NCBI GenBank assembly: GCA_951213105.1
Contig: OX578135.1
Location: 163,587,250 to 163,651,249 of the forward strand
DNA length: 64,000 nt
From: Amaurobius ferox
Lineage: Eukaryota; Arthropoda; Arachnida; Araneae; Amaurobiidae
Reading direction: 5' to 3'
How positions within the stretch are numbered: the first letter of the stretch is position 1; each line of letters starts with the position of its first letter. Position numbers and translations under genes: made by a program. Below, piece by piece: positions 41,924 through 53,720 of the stretch. Under the pieces are notes generated by a model. That model worked only from the letters and a program-made list of their open reading frames with translations. It was not told the DNA's origin and did not search any database.

Positions 41924-44408
41924 CACCTGTCCCCCGATTTACACGGAAGATAGGTTCTGCACAAAACCGTGTAAATTGAAATCTTGGATTTTGCTAAGTA
42001 AAATCATGTAAAACGAAAATAACCCCAAAATGTGCATGATTCAGTCATTTATTCAAGTAAAACAAAAGTAAGACATCTTAGAAAACTTAAAATTATACTT
42101 AGTTTATAAAAGAACAAACATATGAATGTAGTAATATAACATATTTAATTTATTTAACATTAGGAACAAAGAACAAAAAAACAAAAAGACCCTTAAAAAT
42201 TAATTATAAGTTTAATCACTGTCATCACTTTCATGTACTATCAGTCTTTTCTTTCTGATAGGTATGATGTCACTTTCATCACTTGAGCTTTCTTGATTCT
42301 GGCTCAATGGCTGACGAATTAGGCAAGATCTCGGGTTGCCAGGAGTTTGTCATGAAATCGGTAATTAACAATTGCGTAGGTTTTTTTGCTAAATCTTTAT
42401 AGACCTCTTCATATTGATTTAAGCATTTACGAAGATCTCGCTGGAATCGGAGAGCTCGATCAACATTTGTGTCATATTGTAAGAAATGGTTGCCCAATTT
42501 TCTTCCCAATCAAGTCCTACGCTTATGATTCTTGGTGTGAATGCAACTGGTTCAGATTGCTCTTCATCAGAATTATTGTCTTCATGTTTGTTTGTTTCAC
42601 GAATCATGTTAATTAAATCATCTTCATTCAATTCTTCATCAGCCATTATTTCTTCAATATCTGCCTGAGCTAAATCTTCAAAACCTTCTCCTCCTATAGT
42701 ATGGGCCAACTCTGATCTGAAAATATTCATTTTCTATTGGTGATTTATCATTTCCACTTTCAACAACATCCGGCCATATTGCTTTCCAGCAGGCGTTGAT
42801 CGTTGATTGTTTGATCTGAGTTTATGACAGTCCAACATGCTTAACACAATCTAAAATTGTAAATTTCTTCCAAGCATCCATCAGAGTAAGGGATTCATCA
42901 TTCTCCATTTGTTCTAAGATATACCTGAACGTTTGTTTGATGTACAGTGCTTTAAAAGTCGAAATTATCCTTTGATCTAACGGCTGTAATAAGGAAGTTG
43001 TATTCTTTGGTAAAAAAACAACTTTTACATTTTCGTGTTGTAAATCTGGGGGATGATCTGGTGCATTATCAATTAATAGAAGAGCCTTAAAAGGCAATCC
43101 CTTTTCAGTTAAATTTTTGACATCTGGAACAAAGAAGTTATGGAACCATTCATTGAAAGCTATGTCAGTGGCCCATGCTTTTCTATTAGCCATCCAATAG
43201 ACGGGAAGGTTTTTGATATTTATTCCTTTGAATGATCCTGGTGAATTTGATTTGTTAATCACCAATGGTTTCATCATATAATCGCCAGAAGCATTGCAAC
43301 AGAAAAGAACTGTTATACGACTTTTCACTACTTTATGACCACTAGCTGATTTGTGAGCTTTGGCTATAAAGGTTCTTTCCGGCATTTTTTTCCAGAATAA
43401 TCCGGACTCGTCAGCATTGAAAACCTGATCAGAAGTGTAGGAGTTAGCGGCAATGATTTCAGCAAGTTTTGCCGGATATTGTTGTGCCGCATCCGAATCA
43501 GCAGATGCACTTTCACCTTTCATTTTCAGATTATGTAAAGAATGTCTTTGTTTGAATCTCTCGAACCACCCATGGCTTGCGGAAAAAGATACCTTCTTTT
43601 CATTGGACGAAGTTGACGGCGACTGATTCTTAAGTGATTGATAAATCTTAAAAGCTTTATTTGTAACAGCAATGGTATCGATTGGGATTCGCTTTTGAGT
43701 TTGGTCTTCTATCCATATCACTAAGGCTTTTTCCATATTTTCCATTGTAACATCTCTAACATATGAAGTCGTACTCATACTGCTGCAGGTTCCAGCTGCT
43801 ACACTTTTTCTAATGGAGTCTTCATTTTTTCTTATTGTCCTTATTGTGGCTTCATTCATGGAATAAAATTTAGCAACATCCGTTACTTTTTCTCTATTAC
43901 GTAGACGGTCTAATATTTGAATTTTAGTTTCTAAAGAAATAACGTTTCTTTTCATTTGATTTTTCTTCAAATCCTTTGACATTATAGAACCTTAACAAAT
44001 TTACGCAAACTATAAAGATGCAAGAAAAACTATAAATGTTGAAAACTTACCAGTTCAAAAGAGAAACGCACAATAATATAAGCTTTGCTGCTAAAATGTT
44101 TCTGCACTATGTACTTGCATGAACCAGATAGCTTTACTGTTGTGAAATACATACGGGGATTTCCCTATATGGGGATTCCCCATTATGGAGATTCCCCTAA
44201 ATGTATACTTTTTACAACACCGGGAATCCCCTGTTGTTTTCATCAGTGTTACCAGAGGAATAAAATTTAAAAATGTCATCAAATCTTTGTATAGGCGTAT
44301 ATGGAGCGGAATATACATTTTTATCAATTTTTTGAAATCTGTTAATTTATAAACCGTGTGAAAGCGAAATCGTGTAAAACAAGTGCTGTGTAAATTGAGG
44401 GATAAGTG
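41924..44408 (-). mobile_element. Second Tigger-type DNA transposon, different lineage
   Basis: Ends CACCTGTCCCCCGATTTACA (41924) and the inverted TGTAAATTGAGGGATAAGTG (ending 44408) match at about three quarters of positions. TA flanks each side (41922-41923; 44409-44410). Carries a transposase gene on the - strand. TIR and protein differ from the 39135 element, so the two are not tandem duplicates. Confidence 0.85.
42279..43982 (-). pseudogene. Tigger/pogo transposase with C-terminal frame breaks
   Basis: 42822-43982 is open for 386 aa: MSKDLKKNQMKRNVISLETK, a CENP-B-type HTH (DVAKFYSMNEATIRTIRKNE), a second HTH with WFERFKQRH, and a DDE domain. The DDE domain has FNADESGLFWKKMP, LLIDNAPDHPP and LLQPLDQRIISTFKALY. 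The usual LQP(M/C)DQG has Arg in place of Gly. The C-terminal acidic region continues at 42419-42730 (IEEIMADEELNEDDLINMI) in another frame and at 42279-42509 in the first. At least two shifts near the C-terminus; the catalytic core is complete. Confidence 0.88.
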
Positions 44409-44410
44409 TA

Positions 44411-46460
44411 TATGAATACATTTTCCCTACTGAATATGTACAAATGTATTAGAGGTTTGAGGAACCCACAACAAATTATTGGGGGTTTGAAAAGTGTCAC
44501 AAACTCACGAAGTCGGTACAGCTGAATGAGTCTCCGACATTTATTGATGGAAATAGTATTACCAGTTTGTATTTTATTTTATTGATTTGTTATAGATATT
44601 ATTGCCAAAGGCTCAGTGTTTCCTGTAGGAATACAACAGGAGGGGGTGGGGAGAGCCCCCTCATGAAAACTTCTATCCCCCCTCCTGGAGACATTTTATG
44701 TTACCGGAACAAATGCTAATAAATTCAGAAATTCACAAAATACTATTTGTGGAAAATTTGCCACATTATAATGTAATTTCCACTTATGTGGCAACATTTA
44801 GATCATTCTTGTAATTTTAAATCACGATTGACTATTTTCAGAATGAAACTTTGTGGCTGTAGTTCAATTTACGTTATTTTGAAATCCATCCCCCAGTTTT
44901 GCTGAAGAAAGTTTTTCTTGAAAGGTTTGAATAATTATTTGCTATTGCTATATATATATATAATTGTTACTTCTTTATAGTAGTTAAAATTATATTAGAT
45001 AATTTGTCCTTTTGAGGTTTCTTCTTCCCCCTGCCCTCAGACAAAATGTTATGAAAGATACACTGCATGGACAGACAAACATTGAAAAATTGTTAATTAG
45101 TATAAATTTATCAAAATACGAGAGTCCCAGTTTTGATCTCATTACAATACTTTTCCTTTCCTATGTGTAACAGGGAAAGAAATTAAGACATAAAAAGAAT
45201 ATTTTTGTAACTCTTGTTATATTTATTTTACACTCCTTACAAAAGTATTTGCACATATCTGTTTTAAAGATCTGTATGTTTTTGTAGGGGCTGATTACAA
45301 AAAGGAAAAAAAAATGCTCTTTCGTTTCTGTTGTCAATCGGACAGTCTATTACCAAATCAAGGTACCCTGGTCTTCTTCGAAACTGTTGAACTAAATGAA
45401 TTCAGATTTTGAACATAGTTAGGCTGTTACTCGATCCAGTGAATAACATCACGATTTTTTTTTCTTTTTTTTTTGCACTAGTCATTCGCAATTTGAGCAA
45501 ATGCCATTGCCACAACATTACAATACTACTACTCAACCGACTCAAATCAAATTTTGTAGGAATATGGCTTGTTATATGCTTGAAAAAATATTCTAAGAGG
45601 ACATTTCTGTGCACCACACTGCAAGCATAATACAAAAAAAATTATAAATAAAATACATGATTAAAATGCAAGATCATAAAGTTCCAGTTAAATAGTAACA
45701 TAATTTCAATTATACTCAAAAGTTGAAATTATTTAGGAAATTTAAGAAATTTACAGTATTTTTTTTTACTTTTTTTTACCAGAAAGAACGAAAAGTCTTT
45801 GAGGTTCATCACTTTTTTTCCCCCCAATGACTTACAAGGGAAAAATAAAAATTAGAAAATTTGGAGCTCTACATGCGAGACAGTTGGTTTAGAAAATAAA
45901 TTTTAATTGATTTTAAAAACTAAATTCTTTCCTATAACTTTCATTGTAAATACTCAAATGCCAAAGAATGTTATATTCTATTGAATCCTTCTTACTCCAT
46001 AACTTAAACACAGAATATATGTAATAATGATATTTTTATGATCCGATATAATTCCTTTAAAGAATTTGAGTATATAAGGTAACGGGTTTTAAAGTAGTGA
46101 AATGTGAATCTGTTGAATATTGTCTTCGTTTTGAAAATTATCTCATTCAAATTAAATGAAGTTTTAGCTGAAATGCTGATAATCAAAAATTTGAATAATT
46201 CGAAAAAAATAGAAATTGTTCATAAATAGCATAATTAATATTAATAAATACTTTTATTTTAAGAAAAAATTACAGTATTTGATACAGAAATCGCACACAC
46301 AAAAATAAATCTAAAAATTGAGCAAAATGAAAGAACAATTTCTAAGAAACTTCATGGAACTACATTTAATATAACATCCCAAGAGCAAACAATGTCATAG
46401 CGGAAAATGGTGTCGAGAACAAACCGAAAGTACATAACGGAAATACACCATATACTGGCA
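44411..46460. other. Intergenic AT-rich DNA, nothing firmly recognised
   Basis: G/C-rich stretch near 44640-44700 (GGAGGGGGTGGGGAGAGCCC) and homopolymer runs; no exon, TIR or open frame with a familiar motif. Confidence 0.4.
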
Positions 46461-46535
46461 CTTACCGATCTACCTCTAGCCGGGCCCCTCTGGCCTCGAA
46501 AAAATCGAAAATCACAAAAATACAGTATCTGAAAC

Positions 46536-47697
46536 CATAGCTGTCAACCTAAAAATACGAAAAACCGGGAGATTTTGATAAGCCCAATTTTAGACGATGC
46601 TGACCGATTGCAAAAGTGGAAATTATTTTCACACGAAATATATGGAGGATCGCACACAAATGCCGTTTTTCGCGATACCGCTGCAAAATAGCCTTTCGTT
46701 TTATTAATATTATGTTGGAACAATAATTTTTCTGTATAAAATACGAAATAATTATAAAAAAAATTGACGACGCTGACAGATTGCAAAAGTGGAAATTATT
46801 TTCACAATTGAACGAAATATATGGAGGATCGCGCACAAATGCCACTTTTCGGGATACTGCTGCAAAATAGCCTTTCGTTTCATTAATATTATGTTTGAAC
46901 AATAATTTTTCTGTATAAAATACGAAATAATTATAAAAAAAATTGACGACGCTGACAGATTGCAAAAGTGGAAATTATTTTCACAATTGAACGAAATATA
47001 TGGAGGATCGCGCACAAATGCCATTTTTCGGGATACTGCTGCAAAATAGCCATTCGTTTCATTAATATTACGTTTGAACAATAGTTTTTCTGTATAAAAT
47101 ACGAAATAATTATAAAAAAATTTGACGATGCAGACAGACTGCAAAAATAGTTTCATAATAAAACGAAATATAAGGAGGATCGCGCACAAACGTCGTTACT
47201 GCTGCAAAAAATACTTTCATTTCATTAATATGTTTGAACAATAGTTTTGTATATAAAACAAAATAATTTAATAAAAGTTTAGTCGATGCAAATGCGTTTT
47301 TCCCAAATTAATTAGGTAATCATTGGTCATCTCTCTCGTGACGCTGTGAGAATAATCACCGTTTGCGAGCGCCGATTACGCGATAGCTGGGAAATGCAAT
47401 TTTAGACGAAAGAATAGGAAAACTTCGATTTCAAAATTTGTGACTTTGTTTCTCATTTCGTATTATTTTCGGAAAATTCGTGATCTATTTCCGATTTTTT
47501 TTACTTTTATAACCTGTAGATACAAATACAAACGTCAATCGTGATAGATTCCTACACAGCGGTAGCAGAAAACTGCACCGCGGAAAACAACTGAAAGTCA
47601 CGATTTGCATGGTTTCTGCCTAGAAAGGGGCAAAGTAAGAGCAGCTGAGTGAAAACCGGGAGATATAGCGAAAAACCGGGAAAATTGGCAGCTATGT
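46536..47697. mobile_element. Nested non-autonomous TIR element built on 179-bp tandem repeats
   Basis: Inverted ends CATAGCTGTCAA (46536) and TTGGCAGCTATG (ending 47696). AAAAACCGGGA-type motifs lie inside both ends. TGAAAC flanks both sides (46530-46535; 47698-47703, one extra T on the right). The left half is a four-unit tandem array. No transposase. Confidence 0.6.
46593..47283. repeat. Tandem repeat, four units of ~173-179 bp
   Basis: Units start GACGATGCTGACCGATTGCA / GACGACGCTGACAGATTGCA at 46593, 46766, 46945 and 47124. Units 2 and 3 are 179 bp and nearly identical; unit 4 is diverged. The similar - strand open frames across it are copies of one meaningless frame. Confidence 0.95.
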
Positions 47698-47901
47698 TGA
47701 AACTCGTGCATCTCCGAAGAGCGCCGTTGGATGGCGTTACTAGTATGTTTGGTATTCGATCAGAAAACGAGTGCAAACAGAAGTATTCTATCTCTCGTCT
47801 CAGTTGCTTTTGTATTTATGTAAAACGCACATTGTGATCTGATTAGTAATTAAGGTTTCTGAAATTCTTTAATAAAATGCAACTGTGAAAACTCTGCAAC
47901 T

Positions 47902-50175
47902 GTGAGTGCTAAAAATTGTGCAGTCTTTGGTTGCACGAATGAGATATATCCTGAAGAATCTGTAATGCTCCCAATGTTTGAAGATGTGATTAAATACTAT
48001 CATAGTGTCCGGCTGCAGCTAAAAGGAGATGGAAGTAAAGAGCCTCCAGAAAGACAAGTAGCGGACGTAGTTGCCAAGGAAATTGTAAGTGTCGGGAAAA
48101 GTGCTTCCCTTCCTACTCTCTCAGTAATTCACATTGTTGTTATGATTATTGCATATGAGAAATACCAAAAAGTTGCGAGACTTACGAAAAGTTGAAATAC
48201 GTCGTTTCTAAAAGTAAAACTAAATAAGTTTAAAGCTGATGCTGGAAAATTGTTTGATATTTGTTCATGCAAATGCCCTGTGATAATTTCATGCAGTTGT
48301 GAGAAAACACGCCGTGTATCTCAGAAAGAATGGTCTTTTTTAAATGACCAGAGGTCTGAGAGAAAGATGGCAATTGGAAATGTGGACCAGGCAACAACAA
48401 AACGGGCATAGACAGGAGGAAAGGAGAATAAAAGAAAATAGTTGTCTTGTTGAGCCAGAAAATATTGTAGCAAATACAAGTGGATTTTAGAGCGGTAGAA
48501 CTCAAATAACAAAGGATTATTTAGCTGAAGAAAACAGCCTATCAGCTGAGAGTCAGGATGAACACGATATGGATGTCATGAGGATTTCCCCGTTGGAAAA
48601 AAAAAATGGAACTGGAACAACATAGCACACCAAAACAAATGAGAATCCCCTGCTAAACACCGCTAAAGCTGCAGACATAACGGATGCTTCTAGTAAAACT
48701 GTGGCAAAAATTGCAACAGCTGTTCTGATGGACTTCAAACTTGTATCGGAAGACAACTCAACTAACGTAATTGACAAAAATAAGGTTCGAAGAGAAATAG
48801 GGAAGAATAGAAGACAATTACAAGAAATGGAGTTTAGTGCCACAAAGTCAATTAAGGGCCTATATTTGATGGTTGAAAAGACAAAACTCTTATGCAAGTT
48901 GCAAAACGTCGATCAGTAAAATACGAGGAGCACATAGCTGTGATAAAACAGCCAGGAGAGCAATACCTTGGTCACGTGTTGTTAAATCCACCAGCAAAAG
49001 CACTCGATATAACAAAAGGAATCCTTTTTTATGGAGGAACACAACATTTATTTTGAAAGCTTAAAAGTAATTGGGTGTTGAGACCCAGACCGTCCGACCT
49101 ACCAGAAAGGTGTAAGGTAACTGTATGGACGGCCGGAAGTAATTGGGTGTGATGGAACAAATGTAAATACAGGGTGGAAGGGCGGTGTCATACAAATGAT
49201 TGAGAAGCATGTTGGAAAACCTCTTAAGTGGATAATATGCATGCTACATTGCAATGAATTACCTTTGGGACACCTTTTGCAAAAATTTGATGGGCATACC
49301 AAAGGCCTGTATTCCCACTCTGGGCCTATTGGTTTACTTCTGAATGATTGTGAAACAAAACCAGTAGATGAATTTCAGCCAATTGATACCATGTTGCCTG
49401 ATATAGATCTGAAAATACTAAGCACTGATCAGCAGTATCTGCATTGCATTTGTTGTACTATCAGAGATGGCCATTGTCCGGTTAGTCAGGCAAATAAAAG
49501 CCCAGGGAAACTCAGTCATTCCAGGTGGCTGACGACCGGCAACAGGATTTTGAGGCTCTACATTGCCACCGTCGACCCATCAGAAAATCTATGCAAAACA
49601 GCAAATTTCGTGATGAAGGTTTATGCGCCAATGTGGTTTCATATAAAGATGAACCCGTTATGCCAACATGGCACCAGACATCTATGGAAAATAACACTTT
49701 CAAGGCAATTCCCAGATGAGGTCAAAGACGTGATTTACAAAGTAATTATTTCGCACATCCTGAAAACCTTCTGTTGGCAATGGTTACGGATCCTTGAAAT
49801 CCCATAAGAAAATTGGAAATCAGGAGAATTATAAATGCAAGAGAATGAGAAAGTCCACCAATTCAGATTGTCCATTTTAAATTTTCATGCAACCGACTAC
49901 ATTGACCTTATCAAGTGGGGAAAATTTAGTGTCACCGAACCACCTCTCACAATGGTATGGTCAAATGAAGAACTTTATCAAATGCTGAAACAAAAAGAAG
50001 TTAAATATTGAAAATTTCCCACACAAGTCGTCGAAAGATGCATTAAAGTGGTCACGGAAGCGGCAGTTAAAGTTTGTGGAAAAACAGCACGAGATGGCTA
50101 CATCCAAGCAAAATTAAGAAGGAAAGAATTGCCATTATTTGACTGCAAGGGTCAATACTATTCAACAACCAAGTG
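47902..50175 (+). pseudogene. Transposase-like protein of an unclassified family, broken
   Basis: Fragments in order: NCAVFGCTNEIYPEES start (47905); GKLFDICSCKCPVI and SCSCEKTRRV with NDQRSERKMAIGNVDQATTK (48245-48410); IGKNRRQLQEMEFSATKSIK (48800); QYLGHVLLNPPAKALDITKG (48962). Then come VIGCDGTNVNTGWKGGVIQM (49140), LHCNELPLGHLLQKFDG, FTGP-like SHSGPIGLL, KSPGKLSHSRWLTTGNRILR (49500) and MKVYAPMWFHIK (49612-49710). The long open piece is 49196-49807. Asp in CDGT is a candidate catalytic residue. I know this motif set from repeated uncharacterised arthropod proteins but cannot name the superfamily. Several stops, shifts and a 59-bp SINE insertion between LK and VIGCDG. Confidence 0.65.
49078..49136 (-). 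mobile_element. Ultrashort tail-only SINE module inside the pseudogene
   Basis: On the - strand it runs CCGGCCGTCCATACAGTTAC ... GGTCGGACGGTCTGGGTCTC and ends AA. Flanked by a perfect 13-bp duplication AAGTAATTGGGTG (49065-49077; 49137-49149). Confidence 0.9.
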
Positions 50176-50309
50176 ATTTTTTCTGTGTCAAACTATATCT
50201 TGGATTGCAGTTGTTTGGAAGTAGTGTAAATAAATCATCCGCTATGCCATATCAACATCATACGCTGTATCCGCTTATCAACAATTATCTTTAGTCAAAC
50301 AATTTCAGT

Positions 50310-50790
50310 TTTGTGCCATTTTCGATTTTTTCTTAGCTAGAGATTTTTGGCTACATTGCTTATTAATGTAGATCACTAAATTTATTTGCCAGTTGTATTA
50401 GATTTATTAGCCAACTTCTCTGTACTAGTGCCAATTTAATTTACATTTCTGTTCTTCTAAATATAGTTTCAAGACACTGTTCTTGTGTGATTTTCGATTT
50501 TCTCAAGGCCAAAGGGGCCCAACTAGATATTGACGTAGATAATTGACTTTTTTTTGTCAGTAATGTGTGACACAATGGCCAACTTTCTCACACTAATTTA
50601 ATTTTTGTTTGTTTTTCTAAATTAATTTTCAATGCACTGTTTTTCTGTGATTTTCGATTTTTTCAAGGCCAGAGGGACCCGGCTAGATATTAATAAAAAT
50701 CGTTGAAATTTTTTTATCAGTATTGTGTGACATATTGGCTAAGTTTTCTGCACTAGTACTAAAACAATTTCAAAAAAAGTTTTTTTTGGC
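50310..50790. repeat. Three tandem subterminal units of ~165 bp
   Basis: ATTTTCGATTTT begins the recurring block near 50322, 50491 and 50655. Each is followed by a CTAG(A) motif, a TTTATTTGCC/TTTTGTCAG/TTTATCAG motif, a GCCAACTT/GGCTAAGTT motif and CAC(T)AGTRC. The first block is the most diverged. Confidence 0.75.
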
Positions 50791-50867
50791 CCACCCTAGT
50801 GTATGTACCAAAAATTCTACAGTAGTCTACAAATGTCTCAAGATGTCTTCTAATTACAATAGAGTCT

Positions 50868-51440
50868 CTATTTAACGAAGTCTCATTGTTCCACTTAAAA
50901 ACTTCGTTATAAAGAAAATTCATTAAATAGAAATTTGTAAATTAAGTTATATATATAAATAAAAAAAAAAAAAAAAAAAAAAAAAGACAAACTTACATAT
51001 CCACCTTATTGACTTTAACACATATCCTAAACTGTAAAAAAGTCTGTAATCTTGCTTTGTACAGGTTTACTATAAAGAACACATTTTTCATAAAAATTTT
51101 CATACTTTTGTATATTGAAACACATCACCTGTAACATTTTCTTGAAACTGTAATCTCCTTCGTATTGTATCAAATGCTGTTTTAGCATTTCTTGTTGTGA
51201 AGGTTTTTTAATAATCTCTTCATTATCATCTTCATCGCTCACTGTAATGTCTTCATTACATTTCTTAACACTTTGCAATATGTCATGCTCCTTGGTATAT
51301 TCAGCAATCCCAATGTCTTCATCAACGTGGATAAAATTAGATAGCTTTATACTTTCTTCAACAGCTCCCATGTCTTTCAGCTATTTTTCTTTTAAAACTG
51401 CCAAGCACTTGGATTCATCATCATCATCATATTCAGCATA
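50868..51440 (-). pseudogene. Tigger-type relic: one end and C-terminus of the transposase
   Basis: GAGTCTCTATTTAACGAAGT near 50871 looks like the terminal repeat of arthropod pogo/Tigger elements. The - strand frame 51027-51371 reads as a transposase C-terminus, acidic and ending QSKITDFFTV, with FIHVDEDIGIAEY upstream after a stop near 51380. A run of 25 A (50961-50985) lies between. The rest of the element is missing or unrecognisable. Confidence 0.7.
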
Positions 51441-51597
51441 ACATTATTTTTTTATTATAAATTTACATATATAAAAATTCTGCATAAGAATAAAATTTTT
51501 TTTATTAACTAATATTTACTTTTTATTTATTGTTTAACATGTTATCAATTAAAAAAATATATTTATATAATATGCACTGAACTGAGTGAGTGAGAAG

Positions 51598-52075
51598 TGG
51601 ATGATGTATCAAAATTATTAAGCACTTCTACTAGGATTGTGGTTTTGATGTGATCCAATCCATCTGAATTTCAAGACTAAGGGAAAAACAAAAATTCCAA
51701 AATATTGAATTAGGGGTGATGGTGCAAAGGAATAATAAAACACTCAAAACCTCTTTGTCTAATTATCAAGCACTTCCACTCTAGTTAGAATCTTAGTTTT
51801 GGTCTCATCTTCTATGTCAACTGGAAAATCTATTTCAAAAATTTAAAATTTGGGACGAAGATGCAAAGGAATAAAAGATTCAGTACAATTTTTTAAAATG
51901 ACAGAGTACTTCCATTTGAGCCAGAATTTTGTTTTTAGTCTCATTCGACCAGTCTCAGCTTCCAGATCAATGAAATATTTGAAAATTCCAATTAGGTGTG
52001 ACGATACAAAGGGATTGAAAATAAACTTGCATAAGTTTAGCTCTCAAAATGTGCACCAACCCATTTTCTTTTTGT
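51598..52075. repeat. Three diverged tandem copies of a ~135-150-bp unit
   Basis: Anchors AAGCACTTCTACTAGGATTG (51620), AAGCACTTCCACTCTAGTTA (51769) and GAGTACTTCCATTTGAGCCA (51904), each followed by a TTTTGRTSTSAT motif and a GATGCAAAGGAAT-like motif. Confidence 0.65.
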
Positions 52076-52324
52076 TTAAAATTGAAACAGTTTTGATATT
52101 TTGAACTGTAAGTATGTAAATGTCACAGTTAGTGGCCATTAGTCATTAAAAATGGGTGAAGATCAGGTGAAACGGCTCGTTAAAAAAAACCTTTAGATTC
52201 AAAGCACCGCACGAGAATGTTAATTACAAGAATCATCTTACTTCCAGCATTAACTCTCATAATATTTGGTTAATTATGTGCAATATTTCTTTAAAATTAA
52301 CCAAAATAAGAAAATAAGCAAGTT

Positions 52325-52850
52325 TACTGTGTCTGCTGTGTAATAATTAAGGGATGGAGATGGATGGAAAAAGATGCTTGTGGACTCGTGGACTCTCAGT
52401 AATGTATCACGATACAAAATGTATTACGTAATCCCATTTATGTAAAAAATTATTTTGTTTAGTAAAATATTTATTCATTTATACTGGTATATTAAAAAAA
52501 TAACTTGATGGTAATATTTGAAATGAGTTACTTTAATATTGGAATAATTTATGCATATAGTGAACATAAGCTGGAGCCTTGCTTAAAAATTATTTTTATT
52601 GTTAAACAAATACTTATCTTTAAGGTTAGACTTGTTTTTGAATCAATTCTTTTATTGATTCTGACAAGCTCAGTGAGAAATTGAACTGGAATAAAAAAGA
52701 CTGCGATTGAAAGTTGTAAATTAACTAAAATATAAAATGAAGTGAGTTTAGTTTGCCACTGTGTAATAATTAAAAAATGAGATGGATAGAAAAAGATGCT
52801 TGTGGATTCTCAATAATGCACCACGTTACAAAATGAATTGTGCAATCCCA
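52325..52850. repeat. Direct repeat pair, ~115 bp, 400 bp apart
   Basis: TGTGTAATAATTAAGGGATG ... AAAAAGATGCTTGTGGA (52338-52385) recurs as TGTGTAATAATTAAAAAATG ... AAAAAGATGCTTGTGGA (52760-52806), followed in both by TCTCARTAATG, a CACG(T/A)TACAAAATG motif and GCAATCCCA or GTAATCCCA. Confidence 0.7.
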
Positions 52851-53299
52851 CCAATTATGCTAAAAATATGTAGCTTTAGCCAGTTTGTAGTAATGATTAA
52901 GACCTTTTACATGGTATTAGTAGCATACTGTTTTATTCATTTATCCTGTGCCTCCTATTTATTATAATAAGAATTTTCATCTATAACTTCTGTTCATTCT
53001 ATATACCACCCTATCTTAATTATGGCTGTCTGCTTCCAACACTTACTCCCTGGGTTGAGTTTCAGAGGAAGTCGATTCAACTCTTAGTTTCTGCTCTAAA
53101 TTCGATTTACTTTCCATCTCTTTTTTCTGGATATTACTCAACTTTCTGTCATTCAATCACAACTGCTTACCTACTAAACACGTGGCTTCAGAAAACCTGC
53201 TTCATGGTAATACTTGATTTCTTAATGATTTTTCAATTTTTATCCTCTTTATGCTTATAGTCTGGGTTATGGTATTTATAGTAACTAATTATTAAAAAA

Positions 53300-53720
53300 T
53301 AATGTATGATTAAAAAAAAGAAAAATCACTAATTTTATAAAAATTTGTAATTTTTACAAAATATAATTAAAATTTATGATTTTTATGAAAAACACATTAA
53401 AGTCTGAAGTTTTCTGAAAACATGTGAACATTGGTGATTCTTTTTAATAACAGATCGCTCAAATTCATAATTTTTATAAAAAATCACTAAAATTCATGAT
53501 TTTTGATAAAGTTTGCAATTTTTATAAGATACCAAAATTCCCAAATTTTACAAAAATGCGTTAAAATTTATGAAAGCATTAAATTACAATTCAAGATTTT
53601 TTAAAATTTATGATTTTACAGAAAGGCACTATTCGAATTTTAATTCGCAATTTTACGAAAAAAAAAAACCCACTAAAATTCATGATTTTTTTTTTTATGA
53701 AAAAAGGCTAAAATTTTTTT
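53300..53720. repeat. Degenerate ~35-45-bp AT-rich tandem repeat
   Basis: Variants of AAAATTCATGATTTTTATAA (also ATTTATGATTTT, TTTGTAATTTTTAC) recur about eight to ten times. No coding value. Confidence 0.6.

Larger units (their letters stand above)
46468..50790 (+). mobile_element. Unclassified DNA transposon with subterminal tandem repeats, degraded
   Basis: The left side (46478-46530) reads CTCTAGCCGGGCCCCTCTGG and AAAAAATCGAAAATCAC. The reverse complement recurs on the right at about 50480-50530 and 50643-50690 (GTGATTTTCGATTTTTTCAA, GGCCAGAGGGACCCGGCTAG). Between them lie fragments of one protein (47902-50175), plus a nested TIR element and a tail-only SINE. The true outer ends are uncertain; the right end may be the GGCCCACCCTAG near 50789. 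Confidence 0.6.

Noticed and set aside
46549..47189. Three similar - strand frames that look like a protein repeat family
   Set aside because: They are the same frame read in successive 179-bp tandem units; no motif and no start-site support.
46593..47283. CRISPR-like array
   Set aside because: The units are long, contiguous and lack unique spacers; this is eukaryotic tandem repeat DNA.
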